From assembly GCA_036397815.1 (NCBI GenBank), contig DASWIE010000003.1:1-64000 (forward strand): a DNA stretch of 64,000 nt, read 5' to 3'. How positions within the stretch are numbered: the first letter of the stretch is position 1; each line of letters opens with the position of its first letter. Origin of the DNA: DASQFY01 sp036397815 (lineage in GTDB: Bacteria; Chloroflexota; Limnocylindria; QHBO01). A model generated the notes under the pieces. It saw only the letters and a list, made by a program, of their open reading frames with translations, ran no database searches and had not been told where the DNA came from. The position numbers and the translations under genes were made by a program. Below are positions 53,466 to 62,896 of this stretch, piece after piece.

Positions 53466-54428
53466 ATGCGCTTCGCACTGATGACGGAGCCCCAGCAGGG
53501 GCTCAGCTACGACGAGATCCTGGCCCTGGCCCGCGCGGCCGAAGACGCGGGCCTCGAGACGTTCTTCCGCTCCGATCACTACACCAGCTTTCCGGGCGAG
53601 GCGGGACTGCCGACCACCGACGCCTGGGCGACGCTGGCCGGGCTGGCGCGCGACACGACGCGCATCGGCCTCGGCACGCTCGTCTCGCCGGTCACCTTCC
53701 GCATCCCCGGCCCCTTCGCGAAGATGGTCGCCACCGTCGACGAGATGAGCGGCGGACGGATCGAGCTGGGCATGGGCGCCGGCTGGAATGACGAGGAGCA
53801 CGCAGAGCTGGGCATTCCGTTTCCACCCCTCGGCGAGCGGTACGACATGCTGCAGGAGGCGGTCGCCATCGTCCACGGCCTGTGGACGGAGCCGGACGGC
53901 TGGGGCTTGGAGGGCAAGCACTGGCGCGTGGCCGGATCGCGCTTCCATGCCAAGCCGGCGCGGAATGGACGTCGCCATCCGCCGATCATCCTGGGCGGCG
54001 ACGGCGGCCCGCGCCTGGCTCGCCTGGCGGCCCGCTACGCGGACGAGTTCAACCTCTCCTCCGCCACGCCGCAGAAGGCCCGCGAGGCATTCGGCCGCAT
54101 GCGCGACACGTGCGTGGCAATCGACCGCGATCCGGGCAGCCTGCGCCTCTCGGCCATGACCGGCGTGCTTCTCGCCGACTCCCCAGGAGAGCTGCGCGAC
54201 CGGATCCGCGAGCAGCTGGCCTTCACCGGCGCCGGCGACGACGCCGAGGCCTGGCTGGCCGATCGTCGGGATCGTTGGATCCTCGGCACCCTGGACGAGG
54301 CCAGCTCACGGGTGCAGGCGCTCGCCGACGCCGGGGCCGAGCGCATCATGCTCCAGGACTTCCTGCCCCGCGACGTGGCGATGGTGGGGCTGATGGGCCA
54401 CCTGGCAGCCGCGATGGCCGGCGGATGA
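53466..54428 (+). CDS. LLM-class (F420-type) flavin-dependent oxidoreductase
   Basis: 320 aa TIM-barrel of the luciferase-like family. MRFALMTEPQQGLSYDEILALARAAEDAGLETFFRSDHY at the start, then GLGTLVSPVTFRIPGPFAKMVATVDEMSGGRIELGMGAGWNDEEH (the nitropropyl-peptide-loop type region, typical of F420-dependent members), HPPIILGGDGGPRLARLAARYADEFN and a late LQDFLPRD. Cofactor (F420 or FMN) and substrate are not certain. ATG 53466; no strong ribosome-binding site. Confidence 0.88.
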   Translation: MRFALMTEPQQGLSYDEILALARAAEDAGLETFFRSDHYTSFPGEAGLPTTDAWATLAGLARDTTRIGLGTLVSPVTFRIPGPFAKMVATVDEMSGGRIELGMGAGWNDEEHAELGIPFPPLGERYDMLQEAVAIVHGLWTEPDGWGLEGKHWRVAGSRFHAKPARNGRRHPPIILGGDGGPRLARLAARYADEFNLSSATPQKAREAFGRMRDTCVAIDRDPGSLRLSAMTGVLLADSPGELRDRIREQLAFTGAGDDAEAWLADRRDRWILGTLDEASSRVQALADAGAERIMLQDFLPRDVAMVGLMGHLAAAMAGG

Positions 54429-54616
54429 CCGATGCACCCGGCTGCCGCCGGGGTGGGTCGCGCCGAGTTGCGGTACACTCGCCGGGCGGCTTGATCCTGG
54501 CTTCATCAATCGTCGACCGGCCGCCGAGAATCGCCTGAACTCGATGCAGTTGACCTGCGCCCGACCGTTGCGGGCGCCACATCGCCCATAACCGGGCTCC
54601 AACCACGGAGGAGCCG

Positions 54617-56149
54617 ATGCCTGACATCACGTTCGCCCTCCCGGCGGCGCTCGTCGCCCTCATCCTCGGTGTGGCGATCGGATACGTCGCTCGCCGATAC
54701 CTGGCCGCCAGCGCGGTCAAGCATGCCGAGCATTACGCGGAGCGCCTGGTCGCCGAGGCGCGCGCCAAGCAGAAGGAGATCGTCCTCGAGGGCAAGGACG
54801 ACGCGCTGCAGGCGCAGCGCGCTGCCGAGGAGGAGGCGCGCGAGAAGCGAGCCGAGCTGCTGCGCCAGGAGCGCCTCCTGCTCGATCGGTCCGAGAGCCT
54901 GGATCGCAAGGTCGAGGCGCAGGAGCGACGGGAGGGCGCACTCGAGGAACGACAACAGGAGCTCGAGGGGGAGCGAGCGGCTCTCGCCGAGCTCGAGCAG
55001 CGGCAGCTGGTTGAGCTGGAGCGCGTCAGCGGCCTGTCCGTGGCCGAGGCTCGGCAGTCGCTGATCGGCCACATCGTCGACGAGGCTCGCGCTGAAGCGC
55101 AGCAGCAGGTGCGCGAGATCGAGAGGCGGGCGAACGACGAGGGCGACGAGCGCGCGCGGCGGATCCTGACCACCGTCATGCAGCGCATCGCCGCCGACCA
55201 CACCTCGGAAGCGACCGTCACGGTGGTCCCCTTGCCCAGCGAGGAGATGAAGGGCCGCATCATCGGCCGCGAGGGTCGCAACATCCGGGCGCTGGAGCAG
55301 GCCACCGGCGTCGACCTAATCATCGACGACACGCCCGAGGCGGTGGTGCTCTCGGGATTCGATCCCGTGCGCCGCGAGGTGGCGCGGATGGCCCTCACCA
55401 AGCTGATCAGCGACGGGCGGATCCACCCCGGGCGGATCGAGGAGATGGTGGCCAAGTGCCGCGCCGAGATCGAGGTCGTGATGCGCCAGGCCGGCGAGCA
55501 GGCGGCGTACGACGCCGGCGTGCCGGGCCTGCATCCCGAGCTCATCAAGCTCCTCGGCCGGCTGAAGTACCGCACCAGCTATGGGCAGAACGTGCTCAAC
55601 CACTGCATCGAGACGGCGCGCCTGGCCGGGTTGCTGGCCGCCGAGATCGGCGCCAACGTGGCCGAGTCGAAGAAGGGCGGCCTGCTGCATGACATCGGCA
55701 AGGCGATCGACCACGAGGTGGAGGGGCCCCACGCGCTGATCGGCGGCGACGTCGCGCAGCGCTATGGGGTCAATGCCACGGTCTGCAACGCCATCGCCGC
55801 GCACCACCAGGAAGTCGAGCAGGCCTCGACCGAGGCGACCGTGGTGCAGATCGCCGACGCGATCAGCGCCTCGCGCCCCGGCGCGCGCGGCGAGTCGCTC
55901 GACAACTACGTGAAGCGCCTGGACGACCTGCAGCAGATCGCGCTCAGCTTCCCCGGTGTCGAGCGCTGCTTCGCCATCCAGGCCGGCCGCGAGATCCGGA
56001 TCCTAGTCCGCCCGGAGGATATCGACGACCTCGCCTCGTCGCGCCTGGCGCGCGACGTGGTGAAGAAGATCGAGGAGCAGCTCCAGTACCCCGGGCAGAT
56101 CAAGGTGACGGTGATCCGCGAGACGCGCGCCATCGACTACGCCCGATGA
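54617..56149 (+). CDS. rny: Ribonuclease Y
   Basis: 510 aa membrane-anchored endoribonuclease that starts mRNA decay. N-terminal membrane helix (about 6-26), a long charged coiled coil (about 30-190), KH domain (about 205-265, GRIIGREGRNIRALEQATGVDLIIDDTPE) and HD domain (about 325-420) with GLLHDIGKAIDHE; the catalytic His-Asp is intact. ATG 54617 with a perfect GGAGGAG ribosome-binding site. TACACT near 54474 may be its -10. Overlaps ymdB by 4 nt. Confidence 0.96.
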   Translation: MPDITFALPAALVALILGVAIGYVARRYLAASAVKHAEHYAERLVAEARAKQKEIVLEGKDDALQAQRAAEEEAREKRAELLRQERLLLDRSESLDRKVEAQERREGALEERQQELEGERAALAELEQRQLVELERVSGLSVAEARQSLIGHIVDEARAEAQQQVREIERRANDEGDERARRILTTVMQRIAADHTSEATVTVVPLPSEEMKGRIIGREGRNIRALEQATGVDLIIDDTPEAVVLSGFDPVRREVARMALTKLISDGRIHPGRIEEMVAKCRAEIEVVMRQAGEQAAYDAGVPGLHPELIKLLGRLKYRTSYGQNVLNHCIETARLAGLLAAEIGANVAESKKGGLLHDIGKAIDHEVEGPHALIGGDVAQRYGVNATVCNAIAAHHQEVEQASTEATVVQIADAISASRPGARGESLDNYVKRLDDLQQIALSFPGVERCFAIQAGREIRILVRPEDIDDLASSRLARDVVKKIEEQLQYPGQIKVTVIRETRAIDYAR

Positions 56150-56955
56150 CGGACCGCGCCGCGCTGCTGCGGTGCATGGTCATCGGCGACATCATCGGCA
56201 AGCCTGGCCGCCTGGCGGTGGTGCAGACCCTGACCGACATGCGCGGCGAGCTGGACCTGGACCTGGTGGTGGCCAACGGTGAGAACGTGGCCGCCGGCGC
56301 GGGCCTGACGCCGAGCCTGGCGGAGGAGCTCCTTTCGCACGGCGTGGACGTCATCACCAGTGGCAACCACGTCTGGGACAAGCGCGAGGTGTACGAGTAC
56401 CTCGACTCGGGGCGGCCGGTACTGCGACCGATGAACTACCCCGATGACGCGCCCGGTCGGGGCTGGCTCGTCCACCCGCTGCCCGATGGGGGGCAGGTGG
56501 CCGTGGTCAACGTCATGGGACGCGTCTTCATGAATCAGCTCGACTCGCCGTTCAGCGCGATGGACGCGCTGCTCGACGGCGCCGCCGAACCCCTGCCCCC
56601 GGTCCGGATCGTCGACTTCCACTGCGAGATCACGTCCGAGAAGAACGCGATGGGCTGGTTCCTCGACGGTCGCGTGAGCGCGGTGGTGGGGACCCACACC
56701 CACGTGCCCACCGCCGACGCGCGCGTGCTGCCGAAGGGGACCGCCTACATCAGCGACGTGGGCATGACCGGGCCGCGCGACTCGATCATCGGGTTCAGCC
56801 TGGAGACCGTGCTGCCGCGGTTCCTGACGCACCTGCCGACCCGCTTCCACGTCGCGGACGGGCCGGTCTCCCTCAACGCGGTGGTGATCACCGCAGAGCG
56901 CGCCACCGGACGAGCTCGCTCGATCGACCAGGTGCAACGCCTTATCGAGGTCTGA
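56146..56955 (+). CDS. ymdB: YmdB-family metallophosphoesterase (TIGR00282)
   Basis: 269 aa. Calcineurin-like phosphoesterase whose members hydrolyse 2',3'-cyclic nucleotides. Metal motifs GDIIGKPGR, VVANGENVAAGAG, ITSGNHVWDKRE (GNHVWD), VDFHCEITSEKNAMGW and VVGTHTHVPTADARVLP are all present. Typical partner of rny, with which it overlaps by 4 nt; miaA follows 12 nt later. Confidence 0.93.
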   Translation: MTDRAALLRCMVIGDIIGKPGRLAVVQTLTDMRGELDLDLVVANGENVAAGAGLTPSLAEELLSHGVDVITSGNHVWDKREVYEYLDSGRPVLRPMNYPDDAPGRGWLVHPLPDGGQVAVVNVMGRVFMNQLDSPFSAMDALLDGAAEPLPPVRIVDFHCEITSEKNAMGWFLDGRVSAVVGTHTHVPTADARVLPKGTAYISDVGMTGPRDSIIGFSLETVLPRFLTHLPTRFHVADGPVSLNAVVITAERATGRARSIDQVQRLIEV

Positions 56956-56967
56956 TCCGCGCGACCG

Positions 56968-57930
56968 ATGGCGCCGCCGACTCCGCGCCGACCCGCCCCC
57001 TCACCGCCGATAGCCGCCATCGTCGGCCCGACCGCGTCGGGCAAGACCGACCTGGCGCTGGCCGTCGCCCGTCGCCTGCCAGTGGAGATCCTGGTGGCGG
57101 ACTCCCGGCAGGTGTACCGCGGCATGGACATCGGCACCGCCAAGCCCGACGCCGCGGCGCGCGCGGCGGTCCCACATCACCTCCTCGATCTGGCCGATCC
57201 GGATGAGCCCTTCTCGGTCGTCGACTGGCTGGCGGGTGCCCGCTCGCTGGTCCCCGAGGTGGCGGCCCGCGGACGGCTGCCCCTGATCGTCGGCGGCACC
57301 GGCCTGTACGTCTCGGCCCTGCTGGACGGCTACGAGCTGCCGGGCCAGGCGCCGCCGCCCGAGCTGCGCCGCCGCCTGGTCGCCGAGCTCGAGACGAGCG
57401 GGCTGCCGCCCCTCGCCGCGCGCCTGTCGCGCGTGGACCCGGCCGCGGCGGCGCGCACCGACCTGCGCAATCCCCGGCGCGTCCTGCGCGCGCTGGAACG
57501 GGTCGAGGCGGCCGGTGGGGGAGCGGCCCCCGCCGCCGGCGCGGCTCCCTATCCCGGGCGGATGGCCATCCTCGGCCTCAGCCGGCCGCCGGACGTCCTG
57601 CGCGCGCGGGTGGATGCGCGCGTGGCCTGGATGTTCGGCAACGGGCTGCTCGACGAGGTTCGAGGCCTGCTCGACGCCGGTTACGACGCGGACCAGTCAC
57701 CGATGACCGGCCACGGCTACCGCGAGGCGGCGCGGGTGCTGGCGGGGGAGTGGAACGTGGCGCGGGCGATCGAGGTCACCGCTCGCCACACAAGGCAGTA
57801 CGCAAAGCGCCAGGTCACCTGGCTGCGGCGCGACGCGCGGATCGTGTGGCTACCGGCTGGTGCGCTGCCGGCGGAAGACCCGGCGCTGGTCGAGCAGGCG
57901 GTCGACTTGCTGCGGGCCCTGCTGGCCTGA
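56968..57930 (+). CDS. miaA: tRNA dimethylallyltransferase
   Basis: 320 aa. Adds the dimethylallyl group to A37 of tRNAs reading UNN codons. Walker A IVGPTASGKTDLALAVA (about 15-31), DSRQVYRGMDIGTAKP, VVDWLAGA, LIVGGTGLYVSALLDG and the late RHTRQYAKRQVTWLRRD are family signatures. ATG in the context GCGACCGATG, no ribosome-binding site. Ends 3 nt before the stop of the convergent GGDEF/EAL gene. Confidence 0.95.
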   Translation: MAPPTPRRPAPSPPIAAIVGPTASGKTDLALAVARRLPVEILVADSRQVYRGMDIGTAKPDAAARAAVPHHLLDLADPDEPFSVVDWLAGARSLVPEVAARGRLPLIVGGTGLYVSALLDGYELPGQAPPPELRRRLVAELETSGLPPLAARLSRVDPAAAARTDLRNPRRVLRALERVEAAGGGAAPAAGAAPYPGRMAILGLSRPPDVLRARVDARVAWMFGNGLLDEVRGLLDAGYDADQSPMTGHGYREAARVLAGEWNVARAIEVTARHTRQYAKRQVTWLRRDARIVWLPAGALPAEDPALVEQAVDLLRALLA

Positions 57931-57933
57931 CCG

Positions 57934-59577
57934 TCAGGCCGCCGGCAGGCCGATCGACTGCCGCCAGGCGGCGAGCTCGGCGGATGTGGACGGGACGCCG
58001 GCGGCCTCCACGCGACGTAGCGGTTCGAAGACCGGCGCGGCGGCGGATGGCACCAGGTCGCTCTCGGGCAGCGCGCCAGGCCGCCCGAGCAGGTAGCCCT
58101 GCCCGGCGGGCACGCCCAGGGCGAGCAGCTGTGCGACCTGCTCCGGGCGCTCGACGCCCTCGCCCACGACCAGCGCGCCGGTGCGCGACGCGAACGAGAC
58201 GACGGACTCGACGACCGCGCTGGAGGAGGCGTTCGAGGCGCTGCGCTGCACCAGGCTCAGATCCACCTTGACGACGTCGAAGCGCATCTCGCTGAGCAGG
58301 CGCAGGCCGGCGTTGCCGGCACCGACGTCGTCGGCGGCCAGGCGGATACCGGCGCCCCGGCAGGTCTCGAGCTTCTGGCGCACGCGCTCCAGATCGGTGA
58401 TCGGCTGCTGCTCGGTGAGCTCCAGGATCAGCCGCTCGGGCGGGAAGTGATGGCGGACCAGGATGCTGAGCAGGGCGGCGGCGCTGAACTCCGGCGCCTC
58501 GACGGTGGCCGGCGATATGTTGACCGACAGGTGATACTCCGGCGCCAGGTCCTCCGCCCCGGCCACGATCGTCTCGATGCAGGTCAGGTCGAGTGGCAGC
58601 AGGTGGCCGCTGGCGGCGGCCGCGGCGAAGAGGCTGTCGGGATCCACGAACGGCGCGGGAGGGATCGGCCGAATCAGCCCCTCGAAGCCAAGGACCCGGC
58701 CGCTCTCCAGCTCGACGATCGGTTGATAGACCGGGCGCAGCTGCGAGCGGGCGATCACCTCGGCCACGGCCGCGGACGAGCTGGCGTCGACCGCCATCGG
58801 CTCGGTGGCGACGTCGAAGATCACCACGTCGGTCCGCCCGGCTCGCTTGGCGCTGTACAGGGCCGCATCGGCCTGGGTGTAGAGCTGGGCGCGGGTCGTG
58901 GCCGGTTCCGGCAGGGCGCTGATGCCGGCCGAGAAGGAGAGCGACGCGTCGCCGTCGTCGCGCAGCGGTGGCTGCAGCGCGTTCGCCAGCAGCCGGCGCG
59001 TCACGATCTTGGCCGCCTCCGCGTCGGTGTGCGGCAGCAGGATCGCGAACTCATCGCCGCCGATGCGGAATGGCCGGTCGACGCGGCGCACGGAGTGCGC
59101 CACGAGGTTGCCGAAGCGTGCCAGCGCGCGATCGCCGCCGGCGTGGCCCTTGCTGTCGTTGATCGCCTTGAACTCGTCCAGGTCGAGGATAACCAGCGAC
59201 ACCGGCACGTCGTAGCGCTGCGCGGCCTCGACCTGCCGGTCGAGCTCCTCCTGGAAGGCTCGATGGTTGCCGAGCCCGGTGAGCGGGTCGCGCAGGGCAT
59301 CGGCGAGCGCCTCCTGGTAGCGGTCCTGGAGTTCGGCGCGCGAGCGCGCCAGCGGGGTGATGACATACCGATGCAGACCGATCCCGACCAGCAGCGCGGC
59401 ACCGAGGCCGCTGGCAACGCCGCGCAGCGCGGCGTTGTCGACGTAATCGACGATGACCCGGTCGATGATGATCGCGGCGGCGATGCTCGCGGCCAGCGCG
59501 ACGGACAGCCGCAACCAGAGGCCGAACCGCGACTCGCGGCCCCGACCCCCGGCCTGCGCCTGTGCAGCGACGTTCAT
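57934..59577 (-). CDS. GGDEF-EAL cyclic-di-GMP protein with divergent EAL motif
   Basis: 547 aa. Two membrane helices (about 22-44 and 47-70), GGDEF (about 85-250) with RIGGDEFAILL intact, then EAL (about 265-500). The EAL signature reads EGLIRP instead of EAL, and loop 6 reads ADDVGAG instead of DDFG-T/S-G, but the other metal/catalytic residues (NIS, ELTE, DD, VKVD, GEGVE, GQGY) are retained. It is therefore probably an active cyclase with weak or altered phosphodiesterase function. ATG 59577 has GGAGAGG upstream; the longer frame start at 59778 runs through the repeat element and is rejected. Confidence 0.88.
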   Translation of the reverse strand: MNVAAQAQAGGRGRESRFGLWLRLSVALAASIAAAIIIDRVIVDYVDNAALRGVASGLGAALLVGIGLHRYVITPLARSRAELQDRYQEALADALRDPLTGLGNHRAFQEELDRQVEAAQRYDVPVSLVILDLDEFKAINDSKGHAGGDRALARFGNLVAHSVRRVDRPFRIGGDEFAILLPHTDAEAAKIVTRRLLANALQPPLRDDGDASLSFSAGISALPEPATTRAQLYTQADAALYSAKRAGRTDVVIFDVATEPMAVDASSSAAVAEVIARSQLRPVYQPIVELESGRVLGFEGLIRPIPPAPFVDPDSLFAAAAASGHLLPLDLTCIETIVAGAEDLAPEYHLSVNISPATVEAPEFSAAALLSILVRHHFPPERLILELTEQQPITDLERVRQKLETCRGAGIRLAADDVGAGNAGLRLLSEMRFDVVKVDLSLVQRSASNASSSAVVESVVSFASRTGALVVGEGVERPEQVAQLLALGVPAGQGYLLGRPGALPESDLVPSAAAPVFEPLRRVEAAGVPSTSAELAAWRQSIGLPAA

Positions 59578-59703
59578 GGGCCTCTCCAACGCCCCCCGGG
59601 ATGATGCGGATAGGTATGGCACACCATGGTGGGGGATGGCGAGTGACCGATAAGTACCAGTCGCCGTTCCGAGGGGCGCCCGGCGATCGCCTCGAGGGCC
59701 CGC

Positions 59704-59855
59704 TTTCTGTCTCTTAGCAATACCGTTACTGCTAAGCGAGCAAACGAGTGCCGCAGGCAAGATGGCTCCCTCGTCCACGCTCAGCGGGGACGGTCCGATA
59801 GGCCAATCGGGACTCGCGATTCGCTTACCAGTAACCAGGTTGCTGAGAGACGGGA
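59704..59855 (+). repeat. Palindromic inverted-repeat element, family 1, copy D
   Basis: 152 bp. Left TTTCTGTCTCTTAGCAATAC (59704-59723), then CGTTACTGCTAAGCGAG. Right (59820-59855) has TTCGCTTACCAGTAACCAGG, then TTGCTGAGAGACGGGA. The central CACGCTCAGC is at 59777-59786. The right half is nearly identical to that of copy C. It lies between the divergent GGDEF/EAL and hflX genes. The remainder of this 341-bp gap shows only a possible hflX -10 (TACGAT at about 59903, 10 nt from ATG). Confidence 0.8.
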
Positions 59856-59918
59856 CGGGGCTCCATCCTCTGCGCCGAGGCGTGCTCGAAGCCGCCTTCG
59901 GCTACGATTGACGGACAG

Positions 59919-61229
59919 ATGCCTGACCGCGCTCGCATGATCGACCTCACCGCCCCCACCGAGCGCGCCTTCCTCATCGGCCTGGACGACCCTCACGATG
60001 GCCGGTGGCCGATCGCGCGCAGCCTCGCTGAGCTCGCCGCCCTGGCGGAGACGGCGGGTGCAACGGTGGTGGGCAGCGCGTCGCAGCGTCGTGCCGCGCC
60101 GGATCCGGTGTGGTACTTCGGCAAGGGGCGAGCGAACGAGCTGGTCGACGAGAAGGCGGCCAGCGGGTTCAACCTGCTGATCGTCGACGATGAGCTGCGC
60201 CCGAACCAGCAGCGCAGCCTCGAGACGTTGCTGGACTGCAAGGTCCTGGACCGATCCGCCCTGATCATCGACATCTTTGCGCGGCACGCCCGGACGAAGG
60301 AGGGGCGGCTCCAGGTCGAGCTGGCCGCGCTCGAGTACCACCTGCCCCGCCTGACGCGGCTGTGGACCCACCTCTCGCGGACCGCGGGTGGGATCGGGAC
60401 CCGGGGACCTGGCGAGAGCCAGTTGGAAACGGACCGGCGCATCATCCGCGAGAAGATCAAGAAGGTCCGCTCCGAGCTCGACGAGGTGAAGAGGCACCGC
60501 GCCACCGCCGCCCGGCAGCGCGACCGGAGCGAGGTCGCGACCGTCGCCCTGGTCGGTTACACCAACGCCGGCAAGAGCACGCTGCTCAACGCCCTGGCCG
60601 ATGCCGACGTGTACGCCGCCGACATGCTGTTCGCCACGCTCGATCCCACCAGCCGCCAGGTGACCCTGCCGACCGGCCAGCGGGTGGTGGTGACCGATAC
60701 GGTCGGCTTCATCAACAAGCTGCCGCACGACCTGGTTGAGGCATTCCGCGCCACGCTGGAGGAGGTGGTGCGTGCGGACCTGCTGCTGGAGGTGGTCGAC
60801 GCGGCCGATCCCGACTTCATCGGGCAGCAGACGGCGGTGCAGACCGTGCTGAACGAGATCGGCGCCGGCGACAAGCCGCGGGTGACCGCCTTCAACAAGA
60901 TCGACCTGCTCGACGCCGACCTTCGGCGCGACCCCGGGCCGCCGGGGCAAGGGGCCGCCTTCGTGAGCGCCGTCACCGGCGAGGGGTTGGATGGACTGCT
61001 GACGCAGGTCGCCGATGCACTGCGAAGCGGGATGGTGGCGATCGACGAGGTCGTGCCCTGGGCGCGCGGCGAGCTGGTGGCCCGCGCCAAGGCGGCCGGC
61101 GACGTCGACGAGCGCTTCACCGATGTCGGCGTGCGCCTCTCCGGCCACCTTCCGGCGGCGATGGCCGCGGAAGTGCGCAACGCGGCGCCGAGCCGTCGCC
61201 GTCCCGCGTCGCGCGGCTCCAGCCTCTGA
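59919..61229 (+). CDS. hflX: GTPase HflX
   Basis: 436 aa. Ribosome-associated GTPase that splits or rescues stalled 70S ribosomes. The N-terminal HflX domain (about 1-185) has YFGKGRANEL, DDELRPNQQRSLE, VLDRSALIIDIFARHARTKEGRLQVELAALEY and the glycine-rich GGIGTRGPGESQLETDRR. The G domain has VGYTNAGKSTLLNAL (about 210-224), DTVGFINKLP and FNKIDLLD. Probably near-leaderless. A PLP-enzyme gene follows 14 nt later. Confidence 0.94.
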   Translation: MPDRARMIDLTAPTERAFLIGLDDPHDGRWPIARSLAELAALAETAGATVVGSASQRRAAPDPVWYFGKGRANELVDEKAASGFNLLIVDDELRPNQQRSLETLLDCKVLDRSALIIDIFARHARTKEGRLQVELAALEYHLPRLTRLWTHLSRTAGGIGTRGPGESQLETDRRIIREKIKKVRSELDEVKRHRATAARQRDRSEVATVALVGYTNAGKSTLLNALADADVYAADMLFATLDPTSRQVTLPTGQRVVVTDTVGFINKLPHDLVEAFRATLEEVVRADLLLEVVDAADPDFIGQQTAVQTVLNEIGAGDKPRVTAFNKIDLLDADLRRDPGPPGQGAAFVSAVTGEGLDGLLTQVADALRSGMVAIDEVVPWARGELVARAKAAGDVDERFTDVGVRLSGHLPAAMAAEVRNAAPSRRRPASRGSSL

Positions 61230-61243
61230 CCCGTCGCGCGCCG

Positions 61244-62221
61244 ATGGTCGCGGTCACGGCCGAGGCGATCCACGCCGCGTACGCACGCATCCCGGCCGCC
61301 TTCCGCGACACGCCGCAGTACGTGGCCGAGCCGCTCAGCGAGCGGCTCGGCGTGCCGGTGATGGTGAAGGTCGAGACCGCCAACCCGATCGGGTGCTTCA
61401 AGGGACGCGGCACGTGGTTGGCGGTCAATGAGCTGGCCGCCGCCGGCGAGGTGGGGGAGAGCCGTGGCCTGGTCGTCGCGTCTGCCGGCAACTTCGGGCA
61501 GGGCGTCGCCTACGCCGCCCGCGAGCTCGGCATCCCGCTGGTCGTGTTCGCGGCCGCTACCGCCAGCCCCGTCAAGGTGGCCGCCATGCGCCGGCTCGGG
61601 GCCGAGGTGCGACTTGTGGGGGAGGACTTCGATGCTGCGGGCGCGGCCGCGGCGACCCACGTCGCCGAATCGGGATGGCGGCTGCTGGTCGATGGCCAGG
61701 ACCCGTGGACCACGATCGGGGCCGGCACCATGGCCTTGGAGCTGACCGATGCGGTGGAAGCCGGCGACCTGCCGGCGCTCGAGGCCCTGTACGTGCCAGT
61801 CGGCGACGGCGCGCTGATCGGCGGCATCGGCACCTGGCTGCGGCATGCCGCACCGGAGACCCGGGTGATCGGCATCCAGGCCAGCGAGGCCCCTGCGGTC
61901 ACGCTGTCATGGCGGGCGGGGCATCCGATCGAGACGGAGCGCGCCGAGACGGTAGCCGACGGGCTCGCCGCGCGCGTCCCGCTACCGGAGGCGTTGGAGG
62001 TGATGCGGTCCTCGGTCGACGAGATGATGCTGGTCGAGGAGGACGCGATCCTGAACGCCCAGGCGGAGCTGAGCACGGCGCTGCCGCTGGCGGTTGAAGC
62101 GTCGGCCGCGGTCGGATGGGCGGCGATGCGCGCCGCGGCGGCTCACACTGGAGCGGTGGGCCTGATCCTCACCGGTGGCAACGTCCCTCCCCCCGGAGGT
62201 CCGGACGTCAGCGCTGGGTGA
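61244..62221 (+). CDS. Threonine/serine dehydratase-family PLP enzyme
   Basis: 325 aa fold-type II PLP enzyme. The lysine is in NPIGCFKGRGTW (about 45-56), the PLP phosphate/asparagine loop is SAGNFGQGVAYAA, and the second glycine-rich loop GDGALIGGIGTWL is conserved. The C-terminal ACT domain of biosynthetic threonine deaminases is absent, so a catabolic threonine/serine dehydratase or a related ammonia-lyase is likely; the substrate is open. ATG 61244 follows hflX closely. Its 3' end overlaps the minus-strand membrane gene by 14 nt. Confidence 0.87.
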   Translation: MVAVTAEAIHAAYARIPAAFRDTPQYVAEPLSERLGVPVMVKVETANPIGCFKGRGTWLAVNELAAAGEVGESRGLVVASAGNFGQGVAYAARELGIPLVVFAAATASPVKVAAMRRLGAEVRLVGEDFDAAGAAAATHVAESGWRLLVDGQDPWTTIGAGTMALELTDAVEAGDLPALEALYVPVGDGALIGGIGTWLRHAAPETRVIGIQASEAPAVTLSWRAGHPIETERAETVADGLAARVPLPEALEVMRSSVDEMMLVEEDAILNAQAELSTALPLAVEASAAVGWAAMRAAAAHTGAVGLILTGGNVPPPGGPDVSAG

Positions 62222-62462
62222 GGGTCTGCGAGACGGTGTGGCGTGCGGCGGGGATGCGAGCCGGACGCGTCCGGCGGGCCAGGGTCTCGCGCAGCTTGAG
62301 CCCGGCGAGGAGGTAGAGCGCGCTGCCGGCCATCATCACGCCGTATCCGCCGGCTAGATTCAGGACGTCGTTACCGCCCACGATCCCCATCGCGGCCAAT
62401 GCCACGCCTACGGCCAGGCCGGCCCAGCCGGCGGCCCAGAGCATCGGGTGGTGTTGCTTCAT
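62208..62462 (-). CDS. Small membrane protein
   Basis: 84 aa. Two predicted transmembrane segments (about 6-26 and 34-55) and a basic, Arg-rich tail (about 58-84). No family recognised. ATG 62462 is preferred over a codon two residues upstream because TAGCCT lies exactly 6 nt before it, the leaderless arrangement seen elsewhere. Convergent overlap of 14 nt with the PLP-enzyme gene. Confidence 0.55.
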   Translation of the reverse strand: MKQHHPMLWAAGWAGLAVGVALAAMGIVGGNDVLNLAGGYGVMMAGSALYLLAGLKLRETLARRTRPARIPAARHTVSQTLTQR

Positions 62463-62468
62463 GCCCAC

Positions 62469-62474
62469 AGGCTA
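62469..62474 (-). promoter_or_regulatory. Putative leaderless -10 box of the small membrane protein gene
   Basis: Minus-strand TAGCCT-N6-ATG (62462). Confidence 0.45.
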
Positions 62475-62896
62475 GACCCGCGCCAGGGCCCTGCCATCCG
62501 CCCATCGGTCCCGTCCCAGCCCCGCCATTGGTCCGGTCCGGACAGTCCGTTGTTCGCCACACGAGCATTGGGCTATCGAATCGCGCTCAGCGACCATCGT
62601 GGTGCGTCTTGTTGGTTAGCTCGTCCAGGATCAGCACGATGGCCGCCGCAACCCCCTCGGCCGCTTACGCCGTCGGTCGATCGTTGTATCGCTCCACGAA
62701 CAATGGGTGCTTGGCCGATATGGCCGTTGAGCACTTCCCCAAAGATATGTTATGTGACGTAGACTCCGCCGGCCCATGCCGTTCAAGTGCATCAATTTGA
62801 CGTGACTCCGCTTGAACCGCGGCGCGAAGCGCCGGACACTCAGCGAATGGATGGCGGAAAGACCGGGCTTCGGCGCCGGGCAACCAAGGAGGACCG
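62475..62896. other. Non-coding stretch, nothing recognised
   Basis: 422 bp without a convincing gene. Part of it (about 62640-62800) is less GC-rich than its surroundings, which can indicate decayed or foreign DNA. It holds a GGACCGATG copy on the minus strand (62503-62511) and an inverted repeat GTTCAAG/CTTGAAC (62781-62787 and 62811-62817). The 109-aa gene that follows has its own GGAGG ribosome-binding site. Short open frames here show no family resemblance. Confidence 0.5.

Noticed and set aside
53432..53466. Another leaderless upstream ORF ahead of the LLM oxidoreductase
   Set aside because: TAGCAT is followed at the right distance by ATC, not a usual start, and the frame has no stop near the gene start.
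59578..59778. N-terminal extension of the GGDEF/EAL protein to 59778
   Set aside because: It would run through repeat copy D. ATG 59577 has a good ribosome-binding site and begins just before the first membrane helix.
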